Positions 1-7,080 of a stretch of DNA of 8,241 bases are shown in pieces. Position 1 is the first letter of the stretch. Each line of letters begins with the position of its first letter. The notes beneath the pieces were generated by a model that was not told where the DNA came from, did no database searches, and saw only the letters and a list, made by a program, of their open reading frames with translations. The stretch is taken from contig DGIA01000025.1 in NCBI GenBank assembly GCA_002392965.1, positions 22,808 to 31,048 on the forward strand. Direction: 5' to 3'. Position numbers and translations under genes: made by a program. Source of the stretch: Bacteroidales bacterium UBA3834 (GTDB taxonomy: Bacteria > Bacteroidota > Bacteroidia > Bacteroidales > P3).

Positions 1-1
1 A

Positions 2-34
2 GTAATGACTATATAGAAAGTACTAAGTCATTAC
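2..34. repeat. Short inverted repeat at left edge
   Basis: GTAATGACT (2-10) and AGTCATTAC (26-34) are perfect 9-bp inverted copies separated by 15 bases. They could form a weak AT-rich hairpin or a protein-binding site. No gene is visible in positions 1-160, so any role would concern sequence outside the window. Confidence 0.4.
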
Positions 35-66
35 CCAGTCACTCGTTCATCATGCCCAAGTGTTTC

Positions 67-113
67 TTTAGTCATACTTGAACCATACTTTAGTCATACC
101 TGAGGTGTCATAC
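67..113. repeat. Imperfect direct repeats, TTTAGTCATAC type
   Basis: TTTAGTCATAC occurs at 67-77 and 89-99, and the core GTCATAC again at 107-113. The spacings are 22 and about 18 bases. The intervening bases are only loosely similar. This is non-coding sequence of unknown role, possibly a decayed tandem repeat or clustered binding sites. Confidence 0.4.
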
Positions 114-160
114 TTAAGGAACACTTAGGTGGGATGTCCTTGCTGCCGACTTTGAAGCGG

Positions 161-203
161 AAAAAAAAACAAGGAGCCGTCAGCCCAAAACAGACAGCTC
201 CTT
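161..203 (-). terminator. Rho-independent terminator of tRNA-Ser
   Basis: Read on the minus strand, AAGGAGC plus TGTC pairs with GACG plus GCTCCTT (one G-U pair), giving an 11-bp stem. The loop is short. A U-rich tail follows, one G and then nine U (positions 170 to 161). It begins about 10 bases past the tRNA 3' end, which fits the end of a single-gene tRNA transcript. Confidence 0.88.
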
Positions 204-213
204 ATCTTCCCTG

Positions 214-300
214 CGGAGAGACAGGGATTCGAACCCTGGGACCAGCAAGCTGGTCAACGGTTTTCGAGACCGCCCCGATCGACCACTCCGGCATCTCTCC
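214..300 (-). tRNA. tRNA-Ser (anticodon CGA)
   Basis: This is an 87-base class II serine tRNA that reads UCG codons. The acceptor arms GGAGAGA (294-300) and TCTCTCC (215-221) pair perfectly, and the discriminator is G (214), as is typical for serine. The anticodon stem-loop has a 7-base loop CTCGAAA (262-268) with anticodon CGA at 264-266. The long variable arm folds as GACCAGC-TT-GCTGGTC, diagnostic of class II, and the T loop contains GGTTCGAATCC. The 3' terminal CCA is not encoded; CAG follows the discriminator, so the end must be made by 3' trimming plus the CCA-adding enzyme. It has its own promoter and terminator and lies downstream of rnz on the same strand. Confidence 0.97.
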
Positions 301-303
301 GAA

Positions 304-331
304 TTGAAAATTGAAAGCTGAAAATTGAAAT
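304..331. repeat. Two tandem 14-bp AT-rich units in tRNA leader
   Basis: TGAAAATTGAAA occurs at 305-316 and 319-330, a tandem duplication of period 14. It lies in the 5' leader of the tRNA-Ser transcript, between the promoter and the acceptor stem. The leader would be unstructured and A/U-rich and would be removed by RNase P. Confidence 0.5.
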
Positions 332-362
332 TTCCCTCTTCCTCATTTTCAAAAAGTGGGTG

Positions 363-394
363 CAAAAGTACTAACTTTTGCCGACATGGCCAAA
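363..394 (-). promoter_or_regulatory. Bacteroidota-type promoter for tRNA-Ser
   Basis: On the minus strand a -33 TTTG (391-394) is followed, after exactly 20 bases, by the -7 element TACTTTTG (363-370), matching TAnnTTTG in full. Transcription should start near 355, about 55 bases before the tRNA. Consensus and spacing match the housekeeping sigma promoters known in Bacteroides and relatives. This is the clearest promoter in the window. Confidence 0.8.
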
Positions 395-440
395 ACTTTT
401 TTTGTCTGAAGGGCGAATGTCGAAAGTTGAAGATTGATTG

Positions 441-1310
441 TCAGTTCTTTTGTGTGGGCAAATTTATGACGCTCGCCTCGTCTTTCTTCAATTCTATACG
501 CATGTTGTCAGCTGCCACAAAGGTGTTTTCGAACTCCTGCATGGCTTGCTGGAGCAAGAGGTCGGGTTCGCGGTAGCGGGCGCTGATATGGCTGAGCATG
601 AGCTGGCGCACTCCAGCCATCCGCGCCAGTCGTCCCGCCTGTCCGGCGGTGAGGTGCTTGCGCTCCTCGGCCAGGTTGGCCAACTCGTTGGCGAAGGTAC
701 ACTCCAGACACAGCAAGTCGGCTCCGCTGAGGTAGGGCAGGAGGCTCTCGCTGTAGGCGGTATCGCAGCAATAGACGTAAGTTTTTGTGGCTGGTGCATC
801 GTGTTGAGTGTCATTAGTGAACGCTGGACGCATAACACAGCTTGCTTTTTCTGAGATGCGGAAGCCGTAGGTGGGGACAGTGTGGTCGATGGGGAAGGCA
901 TCGACGGTGCATTTGCGGTTCTCGAAGACCCGTTGGCAGCCTTCGCCGAAGTCCATCTCATGCCATTCGAGGGGGAATCCCACGTGGTTGCCGGTGAGGG
1001 CGAAGGTGGTCTCTATCACCTCGCGGGCTCCTTTGGGGGCAGCGATGAAGACGGGCTCGGTGCGGCCACAGAGGTGCATGGTGCTGAGTAATCCCGGCAG
1101 GCCGAAGAAGTGGTCGCCGTGCAGGTGGGAGATGATGATGGTGCCTATGGATTGGAGTTTGAGGTGGTTGTAGCGGATGCGGTCCTGTGTGCTTTCGGCG
1201 CAGTCGAGCAACAGCTTGAAGCCTCCGATGTTGAGCACCTGTGCGCTGCAACGGCGGGCGCCGATGGGGAGGGCAGCCCCCGATCCTAATATGGTGATAA
1301 GAAAGTTCAT
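441..1310 (-). CDS. rnz: Ribonuclease Z (short form, arm-less variant)
   Basis: This 289-residue metallo-beta-lactamase-fold endonuclease would cut the 3' trailer from tRNA precursors in the cytoplasm. The metal-binding motifs are complete: HLHGDH at 62-67, H143 in DHTVPTYGFRI, D183 in YCCDT, and H241 in LSHISARY. The conserved helper histidine motif (HLTAGQAG, H219) is also present. The distance from the aspartate to the last histidine (58 residues) equals that in B. subtilis RNase Z. The distance from H143 to D183 is only 40 residues against 71 there, so the tRNA-binding flexible arm with its GP/lysine motif is missing. Family members usually have about 305 residues. The ATG overlaps the stop of the upstream symporter gene (ATGA), implying translational coupling. 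The family assignment is firm. Because the arm is missing, true pre-tRNA processing is an inference, and another phosphodiesterase role is possible. Confidence 0.9.
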   Translation of the reverse strand: MNFLITILGSGAALPIGARRCSAQVLNIGGFKLLLDCAESTQDRIRYNHLKLQSIGTIIISHLHGDHFFGLPGLLSTMHLCGRTEPVFIAAPKGAREVIETTFALTGNHVGFPLEWHEMDFGEGCQRVFENRKCTVDAFPIDHTVPTYGFRISEKASCVMRPAFTNDTQHDAPATKTYVYCCDTAYSESLLPYLSGADLLCLECTFANELANLAEERKHLTAGQAGRLARMAGVRQLMLSHISARYREPDLLLQQAMQEFENTFVAADNMRIELKKDEASVINLPTQKN

Positions 1311-2788
1311 GGGCAGTGTTTAGTGTTTAGTGAGGAGAACCATAGTAAAAGGAATGTGATGAGGCCGTTGAGGAGCAGTATCTCGAATCCGAAGTGGTAG
1401 CCGAACCACACGGGGGCGTTGAGTTTGAGGATGTAGCAGAGTACGGGCGAGAGCACCGCGATGAAGGGTACCCAGCGGTCGCGGGCCTTGCGGCGGGTGA
1501 AGAGGCCGAAGGCATAGAGGCCGAGCAAGGGACCGTAGGTGAAGCCGGCCACGTCGAAAACGGTGTCGATCAGTGACTGCCGGTGGAAGGGGCGGAAGGC
1601 GATGATGACCAGCAAGTAGAGCAATGCAAAAACTACATGGACAATCCTGCGGATTTTCAGGGGTGAGAGCGAGGTGCGACGGGAGGGTGAGTTTTTGTCA
1701 AACCCTAGGAAGTCGTAGCAGAAGGTGGTGGTGAGGGCGGTGAGGGTGCCGTCGGCGCTGCTGTAGCCCGCCGCCACCATGCCCAACACGAAGCACACCG
1801 CCGTAAAGCCGCTCAGAGAGAAGGCCACCGACGGGAATATTTTGTCGGGTACCACGGCTCCCGCCTCGTTCACCGGCAGCGCAAAGCCCGTTTGTTCGGC
1901 GTAGGTCAGCAGGGCGGCTCCCAGCATCAGGAAAAGGATGTTCACCACGATGAAAAGCATCGAGCTGGTCATCACGTTTTTCTGTGCGTCGCGCAGGGTC
2001 TTGCAGGTGAGGTTCTTCTGCATCATGTCCTGGTCGAGACCGGTCATGGTGATGGTGATGAACATGCCGCTCAATATCTGTTTCAGATAAAATTTCGGTG
2101 CTGTGGGATCGGTCTCGAAGAGGTGGGTGTAGCCTTTCTCGGCTGAACGCTTCAGCAACTCGCCCACGCCCATGTCCAGATTGTTCAAGATGGCCACCAC
2201 TGTGGCCACTGCTGCAAGCAGAAGAAAAGTCGTCTGCAACGTGTCGGTCCATACCACTGTCTTGATGCCACCAGTGAAAGTGTAAAGCAGGATGATGGCA
2301 ATGAACACCACTGCAGGCACCCAGAAGGGGATACCCCATGCACGGAAGACGAATTCATACAGCACAAACACGACGAGATACATCCTCAATGCCGAGCCCA
2401 GCAAACGGCTCAGGATGAAGAACAGGGCGCCTGTCTTCTCGCTGGCAAGACCGAATCGCTGTTCAAGGTAGGAGTATATGCTGGTAAGATTCAGCTTGTA
2501 GTAGAGCGGAAGTAGAATCAGCGCAATTGCGGCATAGCCAAGTACATAACCGAATACCATTGGCATATATGTCCATTGGCCGCTATAGACGCCGCCGGGC
2601 ACCGACATGAAGGTGACTCCCGAGAGTGAGGCGCCGATCATACCATAAGCCACCACGAACCACGGCGACCGCCGGCCCGCACGGAAGAAGGCTTCGTTTC
2701 CCTTCGCACCACGACGACCTGTGAGCCACATGATGAGAAACAACAAGGCTGTGTAGATTGCAAAACACAATAGTATAGTGAGTTCCAT
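1307..2788 (-). CDS. Sodium:solute symporter (SSS/SLC5 family)
   Basis: This 493-residue inner-membrane protein has about 13 hydrophobic segments, the usual length and topology of the SSS family, which couples sodium entry to uptake of a small solute. Family landmarks are visible: an unwound first-helix motif GASLSGVTFMSVPG near 52-65, GGIKTVVWTDTLQ near 173-185, GLDQDMMQK near 250-258, and a serine/threonine-rich sodium-site stretch SSADGTLTALT near 343-353. The substrate cannot be read from the sequence; sugars, amino acids, sialic acid and others all occur in the family, and no catabolic genes are adjacent. An upstream TTG at 2803 could add five residues, but the ATG at 2788 directly precedes the first membrane helix and is preferred. 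It is the first gene of an operon with rnz, which it overlaps by 4 bp. Confidence 0.9.
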   Translation of the reverse strand: MELTILLCFAIYTALLFLIMWLTGRRGAKGNEAFFRAGRRSPWFVVAYGMIGASLSGVTFMSVPGGVYSGQWTYMPMVFGYVLGYAAIALILLPLYYKLNLTSIYSYLEQRFGLASEKTGALFFILSRLLGSALRMYLVVFVLYEFVFRAWGIPFWVPAVVFIAIILLYTFTGGIKTVVWTDTLQTTFLLLAAVATVVAILNNLDMGVGELLKRSAEKGYTHLFETDPTAPKFYLKQILSGMFITITMTGLDQDMMQKNLTCKTLRDAQKNVMTSSMLFIVVNILFLMLGAALLTYAEQTGFALPVNEAGAVVPDKIFPSVAFSLSGFTAVCFVLGMVAAGYSSADGTLTALTTTFCYDFLGFDKNSPSRRTSLSPLKIRRIVHVVFALLYLLVIIAFRPFHRQSLIDTVFDVAGFTYGPLLGLYAFGLFTRRKARDRWVPFIAVLSPVLCYILKLNAPVWFGYHFGFEILLLNGLITFLLLWFSSLNTKHCP

Positions 2789-2813
2789 GTTCTTCTGAAT
2801 CAAAATGACCCTG

Positions 2814-2821
2814 CAAAGATA
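2814..2821 (-). promoter_or_regulatory. -7 element for symporter-rnz operon
   Basis: TATCTTTG on the minus strand matches the Bacteroidota -7 consensus TAnnTTTG completely and is followed by C, as is common. It lies 25 bases before the symporter ATG. No good TTTG -33 element is seen at the expected distance, which falls inside the end of the upstream gene. It would make the symporter and rnz transcriptionally independent of the surface-protein gene. Confidence 0.55.
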
Positions 2822-2832
2822 CGAAAAAAACT

Positions 2833-5800
2833 TTATCGTACTACCTCAATCAGGCCGTTGCGTTGCACCATGATCTTTTTGCGACCTTCGGCCAGGAAGC
2901 GATAGTAGTAGGTGCCGTCAGGGGCATTCTCAGCAGCGGGGTCCCAGAACTGGTCGTGACTGCGGATGTTTTTGGCATGAAACACCAGTTTTCCCCATGC
3001 ATCGTAGATCCACAACTCGTTCATGGGGTAGCGGCCAAGTTCCACCAGATTCACCACCTCCCAGGTGTCGTTCACTCCGTCGCCGTTGGGGGTCACCAGG
3101 TTGGGGAACTGTAGTAGGGCGGTGACAATCTCGATGGTATGGCGAATGCTGTCGATGCAGGTGTGGGTCACGGTGTCGAAGGTGGCGGTCAAACTGGCGA
3201 CAAGACTGATGCCGAATTCGCCCTGTGGCAAATCGCCCGGCCAGTGATACACCGGGTCTTTCTCCGTCAAGGAATCCAGTGCTGGCGAGCCGGCCTCCGG
3301 TTCAATACACCAGAGATATGTGCATCCGTCGGGCCACGTTGCATTCATCAGTTGCACCTCGGGGTCGATATCTACTGGAATGTAGGGATCCCACTGAAAT
3401 TCCGGCAGCGGAGAGGTGAGGGCATAGACCTTCCAGTCGAGGGTGTCGATGCAACCATAGTCGCTTGTAACCATCAGATTCACTTCTCCAATCGTCTGCA
3501 CAGCTTCGCTGAACGCAAACTCGGCGGTCGAGGTGGTCTCGGTGAAGATGGTGTCACCCCTGTCCATCGACCAGTGCCAGTCAGTCGCTCCGGGGGTGGT
3601 GTCTCGCAGAAATAGCGTGTCGGGGGTACAGAGGCGGATAGGGAGTGAGTCGGTCCATATCATATCGCCGATGCGGTAGAAAACACTCGGACGGAAGGTG
3701 CTGTCGCGCGGAACCAACTGCACATGTACCAGGCTGTCGCATCCGTGCACCGAGGTGAGCGTCGTGTCGAATTGTGTAGGATGGCCGTAGTCGATGTTCT
3801 CATAGAGGAATGGACGCCATGGACACACCACAATTGAATCTTTTGTCTCGTAGGCGGGATACACCGTCAGGTGCAGCCGGTAGGTGCTGTCGCAATGGTG
3901 GATGTTGGAGTAGTGGAAGTTGTGGGTGCCGGTGGTAGTGAGCGTGCTGTCGCGGTAGAAATAGCCGACGCATGCCTCCGCGACAGTGTCTATAGTGTTG
4001 GTGTCGAGCACGGTTAGCTGCAGGGTGATGATGCTGTCGCAGTTGGGCATCTTCTCATAGGTGCCGCTTTCGGCAATAGTGGTGTCGATGAATGTATAGA
4101 AAGTGTCGGCGCAGATGATTATTTCCGCTGTGTCGCGACCATATTGCAGTTTTACGGGGAGGGTGAGGGTGTCTGTGCATTCGACGATGTCCAATCCGCT
4201 AATGAGCGTGACGGTGTAGGTTCCGGTATCGGGCCAGATGACGACAGGGTTGTATTCCGTCGAACTACCGGCGCCCTGGAATGTCCACTGGGCGTTGTCG
4301 CAATGTCCGGTGCTGTCGTCGGTCGGGAAACTCAGGTTGTTGAATGTCACTTTGAAACGGCAACTGTCTCGGGCCACGCTGTAGTCGAAGCGTGCCACAG
4401 GCCTCACCAGCCGTGAGAGCACGCTCAACGTCACCTCGCAGGTCGGGTTGCCGATAAAGCCCATGTGGCAGTAGTAGATGTTGTTGTCGATGGGGAGCGT
4501 CACCTCGCGCTGGGTGCTGAGGGTGGAGTCGTCGCCGGCCAGATGCCAGCGGTAGGTGAATCCCTCGGGAGCCGCCAGTCGGTTGCTGTCGCCGTTCTCG
4601 CAACTCGAGAATGCAATGGTTTTCTGGGCACAGGAGAGGGTGTAGTAGGCATAGCCGTAGTGGCCTCCCTGGCTGCAGTCGTAAGTGGTCAGGCGCAGGT
4701 GCACCGTGCGTCCATGGTAGCCCGAGAGGTCAATGCCCACGATGGTCCAGTCTTTCCACAGGATTTGACCTCCGTTCATGCTGTTCCATCCCAGCTCGGG
4801 GCTGGCAATGAAGTCGGCCGAGTTGCATCCTGCGGGTTCGATGAGTCCCAAGGTGTCGTCAAGCATTTCGATACGGAATCGCGGCTGTTCTGTAGAGACG
4901 TGGTTGGGATCTTGCATCACGGCGGCGTACTTCAGGATGAGCATGTCCATCTGGGTGGTATCGACGGGAATATCGTACAGTATGGCCTCTGCCTGTGCAC
5001 CGGTGTGTCGGTTGCCCAGACGCACCGACATGCTTTCGCCGTCAGGTATCACTTTCAACGGCGGTCCCACCACGGGGTCGTACATCATGGTGTCTGTGTT
5101 GATCGTATGGCGGCTATTATCGGAACTTGAACCGTTGTCAATCATACCGATGTTAGCATAGGGATTTGTGTAGGAACCGTAGTAGGGGGTGGCTCGGTTG
5201 GAGTGTAGTAAGCTGAGATTGATGCAGGTGCTGTTGTCGTAGAGTGAGAGGGTGATGCTGTCTCGTGTATTCGTGGAGCAGGCACCGACGGCGGTGTCGC
5301 AGATGGTCTCTAGCAAGGCTCGGTAAGAGTGGTCGAGGTTGTGGGGCACGCTGATACTGTGCTGAAGGGGTGCGATGGGATAGCTCACGGTATCACCGGT
5401 GTCCATGTCGATTATGTACAGTACGTTCTGAGGGGTGCCGAAAAGGGTCCAGGAGAGGTAGGCGGAGTCGGCAGTGACGCTGTCCTCGGTCAAGTCGTTT
5501 GTGCCGCAGAGACTACCCACCTTGATGTCGTCGATATTGAAAGAACTGTACCGCTTGTAGAAGGCGATATGACGGTCTCCGGGTACGGCGTTGGAGAGAT
5601 CGACCATGCAGAATTTCCATGACTGGGGCATGCCGTCAATGGTGTCGAGCGGATGGAAGTTGGCTCCTGACACGGGGTTGTCCATAGTGCCGACAATAAG
5701 GGAATAATTGGGCCGGCTGCCGCCGTTGCCAAAGTGGCACCAGAAAGAGAGTACTGCCCCTTGGGTGAAGTCGATGCCGAGGTCTGGGGTCGCCACGTAG

Positions 5801-6048
5801 GTGTTTGAGGAGTATATGTACAAGTTTTTAGGTGCCGATCGGCAGAATCCATAGCCTGTCACATAGGCGTCGCCGGTGTTGGTGACTACCATGTTGCCGT
5901 TTCGAATGACGGTCCACCCTTCGGGCATGGGGTGTTCTCCATAGGTCACGGTGTCGAAATCAATGCATACGTCCGCCTGTCCGTTTGCGGACAGAATGAC
6001 GGCAAACAGCAGTAGCAGTGTGCAGTATGTCTTCTTTAGGACTTGCAT
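2833..6048 (-). CDS. Large secreted modular protein with T9SS type B sorting domain
   Basis: This is a 1071-residue exported protein from the ATG at 6048. A GTG at 6066 is also open, but it lies at the predicted transcription start and puts polar residues before the signal peptide. Residues 1-24 are a Sec signal peptide (KK, leucine-rich core, ANGQ end). Residues 27-181 look like a jelly-roll/MAM-like module, and 184-264 look FnIII-like. Residues 279-472 form a second jelly-roll-like module ending in a GGHYGYAYY motif, and 549-634 are a PKD-like domain (PDTGTYTVTL). Residues 637-782 hold three repeats of about 48 residues, each with a CDS motif followed by a strand such as LQLTV. Residues 876-975 are PKD-like again. 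The last 93 residues are a gliding-motility-type C-terminal domain (FPNLVTPNGDGVND, DGTYYY, final GLIEVVR). This domain directs passage through the outer membrane by the type IX system. No catalytic motif is visible, so an adhesive or structural surface role is inferred. Confidence 0.88.
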   Translation of the reverse strand: MQVLKKTYCTLLLLFAVILSANGQADVCIDFDTVTYGEHPMPEGWTVIRNGNMVVTNTGDAYVTGYGFCRSAPKNLYIYSSNTYVATPDLGIDFTQGAVLSFWCHFGNGGSRPNYSLIVGTMDNPVSGANFHPLDTIDGMPQSWKFCMVDLSNAVPGDRHIAFYKRYSSFNIDDIKVGSLCGTNDLTEDSVTADSAYLSWTLFGTPQNVLYIIDMDTGDTVSYPIAPLQHSISVPHNLDHSYRALLETICDTAVGACSTNTRDSITLSLYDNSTCINLSLLHSNRATPYYGSYTNPYANIGMIDNGSSSDNSRHTINTDTMMYDPVVGPPLKVIPDGESMSVRLGNRHTGAQAEAILYDIPVDTTQMDMLILKYAAVMQDPNHVSTEQPRFRIEMLDDTLGLIEPAGCNSADFIASPELGWNSMNGGQILWKDWTIVGIDLSGYHGRTVHLRLTTYDCSQGGHYGYAYYTLSCAQKTIAFSSCENGDSNRLAAPEGFTYRWHLAGDDSTLSTQREVTLPIDNNIYYCHMGFIGNPTCEVTLSVLSRLVRPVARFDYSVARDSCRFKVTFNNLSFPTDDSTGHCDNAQWTFQGAGSSTEYNPVVIWPDTGTYTVTLISGLDIVECTDTLTLPVKLQYGRDTAEIIICADTFYTFIDTTIAESGTYEKMPNCDSIITLQLTVLDTNTIDTVAEACVGYFYRDSTLTTTGTHNFHYSNIHHCDSTYRLHLTVYPAYETKDSIVVCPWRPFLYENIDYGHPTQFDTTLTSVHGCDSLVHVQLVPRDSTFRPSVFYRIGDMIWTDSLPIRLCTPDTLFLRDTTPGATDWHWSMDRGDTIFTETTSTAEFAFSEAVQTIGEVNLMVTSDYGCIDTLDWKVYALTSPLPEFQWDPYIPVDIDPEVQLMNATWPDGCTYLWCIEPEAGSPALDSLTEKDPVYHWPGDLPQGEFGISLVASLTATFDTVTHTCIDSIRHTIEIVTALLQFPNLVTPNGDGVNDTWEVVNLVELGRYPMNELWIYDAWGKLVFHAKNIRSHDQFWDPAAENAPDGTYYYRFLAEGRKKIMVQRNGLIEVVR
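3703..4140 (-). repeat. Triplicated CDS-motif protein repeats within the T9SS gene
   Basis: Three consecutive units of about 48 residues share the pattern DT/DS-xxxx-C near the start, F or Y followed by aspartate/threonine-rich strands, then CDS and a hydrophobic strand (NCDSIITLQLTV, HCDSTYRLHLTV, GCDSLVHVQLV). They are diverged at DNA level, so the duplication is old. Such paired-cysteine beta repeats recur in secreted Bacteroidota proteins, where they probably act as spacers near the sorting domain. Confidence 0.7.
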
Positions 6049-6068
6049 TGTCAAACCGTAAATCACTG

Positions 6069-6076
6069 CAAAAATA
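6069..6076 (-). promoter_or_regulatory. -7 element for the T9SS surface protein gene
   Basis: TATTTTTG followed by C on the minus strand fits TAnnTTTG fully. It lies 20 bases before the ATG at 6048, placing the transcription start near 6062 and giving a very short leader. This supports ATG 6048 over GTG 6066. A recognisable -33 TTTG is absent at the expected spacing. Confidence 0.5.
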
Positions 6077-6127
6077 CTCTTTTTATTTCAATAGATACCC
6101 TTTCGATGTTTTTTGTTGTCAAATACA

Positions 6128-6161
6128 TGCAATATTTTTTTTGTCCCGATGTGCAATATTT
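6128..6161. repeat. Direct repeat TGCAATATTT in divergent intergenic region
   Basis: TGCAATATTT occurs at 6128-6137 and 6152-6161, 24 bases apart, in the 140-base region between two divergently transcribed genes for exported proteins. Nearby TTGCGTTAAT and TTGCGTAAT (6171-6188) form a second pair. These could be regulator sites shared by both genes, but AT-rich sequence gives such repeats easily. No full plus-strand promoter was recognised here. Confidence 0.35.
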
Positions 6162-6205
6162 ATGCGCGTGTTGCGTTAATTGCGTAATAAAACTATATTA
6201 AGGGC

Positions 6206-6985
6206 ATGAAATTAAACAAGATATTGCTGGCGCTGCTCTTTTCTGCTGCCAGTCTTGCTGCGGCTGCCCAGAGTGGTCGTGACATCCAGGATGACGAACT
6301 GCACGGCGAGGTGAAGCGCATCGACTCGCGTATGTACGAGGCCCGCTACGACCTCAACGACAACCTTGAAAGGGGCGATCAGCTCGAGCATCTCGTCACT
6401 GAATACAAGCAGAACGGTCAGCGTCGCAGCCAGACCTACCTCTCGGTGGCCGAAGACATTATCTTCCGTACACGCTATAAGCACGACGGTTTCGGACTGA
6501 CCACCCTTGAGCATGTCGTTGATAACCAAGAGCGTGTCATCGGTCGCACCTACTACGTCTATGATGCCGAACACACCCTCACCGAGGTCTATGTCGAAGA
6601 CGCTGAGCGACAGGTGGAGAACCGTATGCTCCTCAGTCACGATGCCGAAGGACGCATCAGCCAGCGCAGTTTCAACGACCATGTGAACAATGTCTATAAG
6701 CGCGAAGTCTATGTCTTCAACCCCGACGGGTCGGTGAACAAGGCCGTTGTTTATGACCGCTCGAAGCAGAAGGTGCAGGAGAAGCGATGGGAATACGACG
6801 AGCAGGGGTATCCCACCAGCTACACCCTCTACGACTACACCGAGGAGGAACCGGAACTCTTCATTACCCTCTACGAGCGCGAATACGACTCGCACGGCAA
6901 CTGGATACGTTGCACAGAGTACGACCTCCTCGGCGACCGCAAAATCCCGACTTACACGACAGTCCGCACCATCGAGTACTTCTAG
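6206..6985 (+). CDS. Secreted protein with YD/RHS-like repeats, function unknown
   Basis: This 259-residue protein begins with a clear Sec signal peptide (MKLNKILLALLF, alanine-rich, cleavage near AAAAQ at 18-22). The mature part is highly charged and carries at least five degenerate YDxxG-like units, near 119 (YDAEH), 145 (HDAEGR), 172 (NPDGSV), 197 (YDEQGY) and 227 (YDSHGN). Each is followed by beta-prone residues, the pattern of YD repeats found in RHS-type shells and in small periplasmic or surface proteins of Bacteroidota. It is far shorter than true RHS toxins and has no toxin domain. It lacks a lipobox cysteine and a T9SS sorting domain, so it is probably periplasmic or outer-membrane associated. 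The bases AAGGGC just before the ATG are a weak ribosome-binding match. It is divergent from the T9SS gene, and no function is assigned. Confidence 0.8.
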   Translation: MKLNKILLALLFSAASLAAAAQSGRDIQDDELHGEVKRIDSRMYEARYDLNDNLERGDQLEHLVTEYKQNGQRRSQTYLSVAEDIIFRTRYKHDGFGLTTLEHVVDNQERVIGRTYYVYDAEHTLTEVYVEDAERQVENRMLLSHDAEGRISQRSFNDHVNNVYKREVYVFNPDGSVNKAVVYDRSKQKVQEKRWEYDEQGYPTSYTLYDYTEEEPELFITLYEREYDSHGNWIRCTEYDLLGDRKIPTYTTVRTIEYF

Positions 6986-7012
6986 GATTGCGTTACATAA
7001 TATGTTTATATT

Positions 7013-7080
7013 ACAGAAAAAGACAGAAATGACTGAAGCATTACAGAAATTTCTGTCTTTTTCTGTTGTTTCTGTAATGC
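7013..7080. repeat. Two overlapping perfect inverted repeats upstream of era
   Basis: Repeat A pairs ACAGAAAAAGACAGAAAT (7013-7030) with ATTTCTGTCTTTTTCTGT (7049-7066), 18 bp perfect with an 18-base loop. Repeat B pairs GCATTACAGAAA (7038-7049) with TTTCTGTAATGC (7069-7080), 12 bp perfect. The left arm of B lies in the loop of A and shares one base with A's right arm, so both full stems cannot form together. A 14-bp palindrome ACAGAAATTTCTGT (7043-7056) sits at the junction. No U-run follows, so ordinary intrinsic termination is doubtful. It may end transcription from the upstream gene, regulate era, or be a small repeat element. Confidence 0.7.

Noticed and set aside
67..113. Possible CRISPR-like array
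   Set aside because: There are only two clear copies of an 11-base motif and a third partial one. Spacing is uneven and too short, and no cas genes are present.
2789..2803. TTG start five codons upstream for the symporter
   Set aside because: The ATG at 2788 directly begins the first membrane helix, and the extra residues add nothing typical of the family.
4465..5130. A 221-codon plus-strand open frame inside the T9SS gene
   Set aside because: It lies opposite a continuous modular secreted protein and its product is valine/glycine/histidine-rich shadow sequence with no start signals.
6170..6201. GTTG, 20 bases, TATATTAA as a promoter for the YD-repeat gene
   Set aside because: The -7 match is poor, and the predicted start would fall on the ATG itself, requiring a leaderless transcript.
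7013..7066. The 18-bp inverted repeat as a classical intrinsic terminator
   Set aside because: The stem is AT-rich with a long loop and no uninterrupted U-run follows it, so it was listed as a repeat instead.
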